DNA of 17,951 bases from an uncultured Saprospiraceae bacterium (lineage in GTDB: Bacteria > Bacteroidota > Bacteroidia > Chitinophagales > Saprospiraceae): assembly GCA_937973565.1 (NCBI GenBank), contig CALJKQ010000072.1, positions 1-17,951 on the forward strand. The letters run 5' to 3'. Under the pieces are notes generated by a model. That model made no database searches. It was not told where the DNA came from and saw only the letters and a list, made by a program, of their open reading frames with translations. The position numbers and the translations under genes are program-made. Positions 13,900 through 17,951 of this stretch are shown in pieces (position 1 is the first letter of the stretch; each line of letters begins with the position of its first letter).

Positions 13900-15528
13900 A
13901 TGCACAGTTCAAACGATCTAACCCACCTTACAGATCTTCAGGCTCATGCCGAAGGTACCGGTGCCATACCTGTAAAAAAAGCTTTTTACCAGGATTATCT
14001 TCCTCCATGCAATGCAGCATGCCCTGCAGGTGAAAACATTCAGGCATGGTTGAGTTTGGTAACAGAACAACAATTTAAAAAAGCGTGGGAAAAACTGGTT
14101 GAAGAAAATCCCATGCCTGCAATTCATGGCAGGGTTTGTTATCACCCATGCGAAAGCGGTTGCAATCGGACCCAGGTTGACGAATCGGTAAGCATCCATG
14201 CAGTCGAAAGATTTTTAGGAGACATGGCGTTGACTGAAAATTGGCAATTTCCGCAGCCTGTCGGCCAAAACTCAAAAAGGATTTTGATCATTGGTGCAGG
14301 CCCCAGTGGGCTTTCTGCTGCTTATCACTTACGCAGAATGGGTTATGCAGTAGATATTATGGAAGCAGGTCCTCTGCCCGGTGGCATGATGCATTTTGGT
14401 ATACCAGCATATCGATTGCCCAGAGAAATATTGATGGCCGAAATCAAAAGGATTGAAGCTATGGGTGTAAATATTTACCTCAATCACAAGGTAGACGATG
14501 TAGCCGCTGAAAAGAAAAATGGCAATTATGATGCAGTTTTTATTGCGGTAGGTGCCCACATTGGTAAAAAGGCTGAAATTCCTGCAAGAGACGCCGGCCA
14601 GATTCTGGATGCGGTGAGTCTATTGCGGCAAATGGAATTGGGCGAGGCCCCCAAATTGGGTAGAAAAGTAGCCGTTTATGGAGGCGGTAACACAGCCATG
14701 GATGCGGCTCGCGTAGCCAAAAGGTTGGGAGTTGATGATGCCATGATTATATATAGGCGGGATAGAGACCATATGCCTGCCCATGCCTTTGAAGCTGATG
14801 AGGCACTGGGTGAAGGTGTCAAAATTCATTGGTTAAGAACCATAAAGAGTTTTGAAAACAGCTTGTTGACAGTTGAAATAATGCGATTGGAAAACGGCAA
14901 GCCCATTCCTACGGGGGAATATGAAACCATCGAAGCAGATGATTTGATTCTTGCACTCGGACAGGATACGGATACTTCTTTTCTAAACAATCTGGATGGT
15001 GTGACTTTTAAAACCGATGGCACGGTGGTGGTCGATCCATTTATGATGACAGGCGCTGAAGGCGTTTTTGCCGGAGGAGATATGGTGCCTGGCGATAGAA
15101 GTGTAACCATAGCAGTGGGACACGGAAAGAAGGCTGCCAAAAACATCCATAGATATTTATCGAATGGTACAATGACAGAGCTACCCAAACATCCAGTGGT
15201 TACCTATGATAAACTACATGTTTGGTTAAAAACGTTTGCACCGGTAAATGAACAGCCCAAAAGAATGAACAGACCTGAGCACAACGACTTTCATGAAATT
15301 GTAGGCGGTCTTGCAAATGATCAGGCTGTTTATGAAGCGGCCAGGTGTTATTCCTGTGGCAACTGTTTTGAGTGCGACGGGTGCTATGGTGCTTGTCCTG
15401 AAGGTGCGATTATAAAACTGGGAAAAGGCAATCGTTACAAGATTGATTTACAGCTTTGCACGGGTTGTGCTGTTTGTGTAGAACAATGCCCGTGCCATGC
15501 AATAGATTTAAATTGGCAAAACAAATAA
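13900..15528 (+). CDS. GltD-like FAD/NAD(P) oxidoreductase with C-terminal two-[4Fe-4S] ferredoxin domain
   Basis: A 542-residue cytosolic flavoprotein. Residues 30-110 form a GltD-type N-terminal iron-sulfur domain with C37, C41, C80, C84 and C88 (G-R-V-C-Y-H-P-C-E-S-G-C). Two Rossmann motifs follow: I-G-A-G-P-S-G-L-S-A-A (131-141) for FAD and Y-G-G-G-N-T-A-M-D (260-268) for NAD(P)H, plus the late FAD motif G-V-F-A-G-G-D (388-394). The C-terminus adds an 8Fe-ferredoxin-like domain: C489, C492, C495, C499 and C520, C523, C526, C530, with two extra cysteines at C483 and C486. It resembles glutamate synthase small subunits and NfnB-type proteins, which move electrons between NAD(P)H and ferredoxin. 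No glutamate synthase large subunit is present; instead nifJ starts ten bases downstream. Transfer of electrons between NAD(P)H and the pyruvate oxidoreductase is the best inference. The cofactor preference cannot be read with certainty. Confidence 0.88.
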   Translation: MHSSNDLTHLTDLQAHAEGTGAIPVKKAFYQDYLPPCNAACPAGENIQAWLSLVTEQQFKKAWEKLVEENPMPAIHGRVCYHPCESGCNRTQVDESVSIHAVERFLGDMALTENWQFPQPVGQNSKRILIIGAGPSGLSAAYHLRRMGYAVDIMEAGPLPGGMMHFGIPAYRLPREILMAEIKRIEAMGVNIYLNHKVDDVAAEKKNGNYDAVFIAVGAHIGKKAEIPARDAGQILDAVSLLRQMELGEAPKLGRKVAVYGGGNTAMDAARVAKRLGVDDAMIIYRRDRDHMPAHAFEADEALGEGVKIHWLRTIKSFENSLLTVEIMRLENGKPIPTGEYETIEADDLILALGQDTDTSFLNNLDGVTFKTDGTVVVDPFMMTGAEGVFAGGDMVPGDRSVTIAVGHGKKAAKNIHRYLSNGTMTELPKHPVVTYDKLHVWLKTFAPVNEQPKRMNRPEHNDFHEIVGGLANDQAVYEAARCYSCGNCFECDGCYGACPEGAIIKLGKGNRYKIDLQLCTGCAVCVEQCPCHAIDLNWQNK

Positions 15529-15538
15529 AGTGCAGGTG

Positions 15539-17951
15539 ATGAAACAATTAACAGAGAAAGAAACAATGATTGCTACTTTAGATGGAAATGAAGCTTGCGC
15601 TTATATTGCCTACAGAGTAAATGAAGTATGTGCGATTTATCCCATCACACCATCCAGTACTATGGCTGAATTGGCAGATGAATGGTCTGCCAAAGGCATC
15701 AAAAACATTTGGGGAAATGTTCCTGAGATCATTGAAATGCAAAGTGAAGGAGGTGCAGCAGGCACGGTACACGGTTCTTTGCAGGGGGGTGCTCTGACAA
15801 CCACCTTTACCGCATCTCAGGGCTTAATGCTGATGTTGCCCAATATGTATAAGATTGCCGGAGAACTTACATCTGCCGTCATCCACGTAGCCGCAAGGTC
15901 ATTGGCTGCACAGGCCCTTTCTATCTTTGGCGACCACCAGGATGTTATGGCCGCCAGATCAACGGGATTTGCTATGATTTCTTCAGTGTGCGTTCAGGAA
16001 GCCCATGATATGGCACTGATTGCTCAAGCTGCAACACTTCAATCCAGAATCCCTTTTATCCATTTTTTTGATGGTTTTAGAACTTCTCATGAGGTCAATA
16101 AAATTGAATTGATTCCGGATTCCATCATTAGAAGCATGATTACTGAAGAGACTGTAATTGCCCACCGTCAGCGCGCTCTAAACCCCAATAATCCATTCGT
16201 TAGAGGTACAGCCCAAAACCCGGATGTATATTTCCAGGGCAGAGAAGCATCAACTCCTTTTTACACCGCATGTCCAAATGTGGTTGCAAAGGTAATGGAA
16301 GAGTTTGGTGCCTTTACAGGACGACACTACAGACCGTTTGAATACTACGGCCATGCAGAAGCGGATCGCATTGTCATTATTATGGGATCAGGCTATGAAA
16401 CGGTTCAATCCGTGGTTGCAGACCTCAATCGCAAAGGCGAAAAACTGGGTGTTGTTTTAGTTCGACTTTTCCGTCCTTTTTCACTGGAGTACTTGTTACA
16501 AGTATTACCGGACACTGTCCAGAGCATAGCCGTATTGGATAGAACCAAAGAGCCGGGTGCAGTGGGTGAGCCACTTTTTACAGATGTAGTAGCGGCATTG
16601 CTTAAAGCCTATACTTCAGGTGACATTAGCTCTATGCCCAAAATCATTGGAGGTCGTTACGGACTGTCTTCCAAAGAGTTTACACCAGCCATGGTCAAAG
16701 CTGTTTTCGACAATTTGCTAAAACCCCACCCGGTTCATCCATTTACAGTGGGTATAAATGACGATGTCAATCACACCAGTCTGGATTATGATAATGCTTA
16801 TCATACCGATAATGCAGGTTGGACACAGGCTATGTTTTATGGACTGGGTGCTGATGGTACCGTTGGAGCCAATAAAAACAGTATCAAGATCATTGGAGAA
16901 AATACATCTTTAGGGGCTCAGGGCTATTTCGTTTATGATTCCAAAAAATCGGGAGCAAGAACCGTTTCTCATTTGAGATTTGGTCCGGAATCCATCAAGG
17001 CACCTTATCTTATTCGATCCGCCAATTTTATTGCCTGCCACCAGTTCAGTTTTCTTGAAAAAGTGGATGTATTGTCCAATGCAGGCCAGAATGCCGTTTT
17101 TTTACTAAATACAATTTACGATAAAGACCAGGTTTGGGAATACCTTCCACAAGTTGTGCAGAAAAAAATTGTTGATCTTCAAATGCGGTTTTTTGTCATC
17201 GATGCCAACAAAGTTGCTCAATTAACAGGGATGGCAGGCAGAATCAATACCATTATGCAAACTTGTTTTTTTGCAATTTCAGGTGTATTGCCCAAAGATG
17301 AAGCCATTTATCAAATTAAGAAAGCCATTGAAAAAACGTATTTCAAAAAAGGAAAAGCGGTAATAGAAAAGAATTTTAAAGCCGTCGACAGCACACTGGA
17401 AAATCTTTTCGAAGTAGGAACTATCGGTAAACTGGCAACGAATAATAATGCTATCCGTGAAAACAGATGGGATAAGGCACCAGGCTTTGTATCAGAGGTA
17501 CTGTACAAAATGATGGAAGGTAAAGGGGATGATATTCCTGTTAGTGCTATGCCTGTAGACGGTACTTATCCTTCTGCTACTACTAAGTGGGAAAAAAGAA
17601 GAATTTCTGACCAAATAGCCAGCTGGAATCCTGAAATTTGTATCCAGTGCGGCAATTGCAGCTTTGTCTGCCCTCATGCTGTTATTCGATCAAAATTTTA
17701 TCACACTTCACTTTCGGATGAAGCACCGGCAGGCTTTCTTTCAGCCCCCATCAATGCCAAAGGTTTCCCTGAGACAAAATATTCACTGCAGGTTTACCTG
17801 GAAGATTGCACCGGATGTAATTTATGCAATGAGGTTTGTCCCGTTACCGACTTGGAAGATAAATCTAAAAAAGCCATAAACCTGGAGCCTATTCCACAGG
17901 ATTTGTCTCAGCAGCAAAAGGCCATAGAATTTTTTGAACAAATTCCATGGA
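15539..17951 (+). CDS. nifJ: Pyruvate:ferredoxin (flavodoxin) oxidoreductase, 5' part (runs off window)
   Basis: The frame is open from ATG 15539 to the right edge: 804 codons plus one base of a protein usually near 1,170-1,200 residues. The enzyme converts pyruvate and CoA to acetyl-CoA and CO2, reducing ferredoxin or flavodoxin. Domain I carries A-I-Y-P-I-T-P-S-S-T; T37, E70 and R120 line up, by a constant offset of six, with active-site Thr31, Glu64 and Arg114 of the Desulfovibrio africanus enzyme. The gamma-subunit-like domain follows (about 430-650, with G-E-N-T-S-L-G-A-Q-G-Y-F-V-Y-D-S-K-K-S-G). Two [4Fe-4S] motifs come next: C701, C704, C707, C711 and C757, C760, C763, C767. The thiamine-diphosphate domain lies beyond the window, so intactness cannot be judged. 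An ATG nine codons in (15566) is an alternative start with a purine-rich AGAGAAAGAA upstream. It is the third gene of the operon, ten bases after the flavoprotein. Confidence 0.93.
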   Translation, partial: MKQLTEKETMIATLDGNEACAYIAYRVNEVCAIYPITPSSTMAELADEWSAKGIKNIWGNVPEIIEMQSEGGAAGTVHGSLQGGALTTTFTASQGLMLMLPNMYKIAGELTSAVIHVAARSLAAQALSIFGDHQDVMAARSTGFAMISSVCVQEAHDMALIAQAATLQSRIPFIHFFDGFRTSHEVNKIELIPDSIIRSMITEETVIAHRQRALNPNNPFVRGTAQNPDVYFQGREASTPFYTACPNVVAKVMEEFGAFTGRHYRPFEYYGHAEADRIVIIMGSGYETVQSVVADLNRKGEKLGVVLVRLFRPFSLEYLLQVLPDTVQSIAVLDRTKEPGAVGEPLFTDVVAALLKAYTSGDISSMPKIIGGRYGLSSKEFTPAMVKAVFDNLLKPHPVHPFTVGINDDVNHTSLDYDNAYHTDNAGWTQAMFYGLGADGTVGANKNSIKIIGENTSLGAQGYFVYDSKKSGARTVSHLRFGPESIKAPYLIRSANFIACHQFSFLEKVDVLSNAGQNAVFLLNTIYDKDQVWEYLPQVVQKKIVDLQMRFFVIDANKVAQLTGMAGRINTIMQTCFFAISGVLPKDEAIYQIKKAIEKTYFKKGKAVIEKNFKAVDSTLENLFEVGTIGKLATNNNAIRENRWDKAPGFVSEVLYKMMEGKGDDIPVSAMPVDGTYPSATTKWEKRRISDQIASWNPEICIQCGNCSFVCPHAVIRSKFYHTSLSDEAPAGFLSAPINAKGFPETKYSLQVYLEDCTGCNLCNEVCPVTDLEDKSKKAINLEPIPQDLSQQQKAIEFFEQIPW

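Overview
The window looks like a chromosomal segment of a Bacteroidota bacterium, probably of the Saprospiria/Chitinophagia side of the phylum. Two proteins end in C-terminal sorting domains of the type IX secretion system (T9SS), which is confined to this phylum. One of them carries eight SprB-type repeats together with MAM-like, P-domain-like and MopE-like modules, a mix common in gliding or surface-active Bacteroidota. Shine-Dalgarno sites are mostly absent, and one promoter matches the phylum's TAnnTTTG -7 element. The DNA is moderately AT-rich. I see no tRNA, rRNA, CRISPR array, insertion sequence or phage gene.

Layout. (1) 3-536 (+): the tail of a HEAT-repeat-like protein cut by the window edge. 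(2) 623-4579 (+): a 1,318-residue secreted multidomain surface protein. (3) 4587-11920 (-): seven tightly packed genes that read right to left as one probable operon: ridA, aroE, a proline dehydrogenase, a prolyl oligopeptidase lipoprotein, an exported thioredoxin-like protein, a secreted cytochrome c/copper monooxygenase with a T9SS tail, and a short-chain dehydrogenase. (4) 11921-11944: a 24-bp divergent spacer with an unusually symmetric candidate promoter. (5) 11945-13333 (+): an RsmF-type RNA cytosine methyltransferase. (6) 13498-17951 (+): a small unknown acidic protein, a GltD-like flavoprotein with its own two-cluster ferredoxin domain, and the first 804 codons of pyruvate:ferredoxin oxidoreductase (NifJ), which runs off the window.

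How the genes may work together. Prolyl oligopeptidase and proline dehydrogenase form a plausible route from proline-containing peptides to pyrroline-5-carboxylate, with RidA as an imine-damage safeguard. The redoxin and the copper monooxygenase are two nucleotides apart. The monooxygenase keeps counterparts of all six copper ligands of peptidylglycine alpha-hydroxylating monooxygenase (PHM), and its only two cysteines are those of its heme c site, so the redoxin may be a dedicated maturation or electron partner. On the right, the flavoprotein and NifJ could connect pyruvate oxidation to NAD(P)H, a two-gene parallel to the fused pyruvate:NADP+ oxidoreductases of some protists.

The strongest candidates for something little described are the redoxin plus heme-copper surface monooxygenase pair, the symmetric divergent promoter, and the unknown small protein at the head of the pyruvate oxidoreductase operon.
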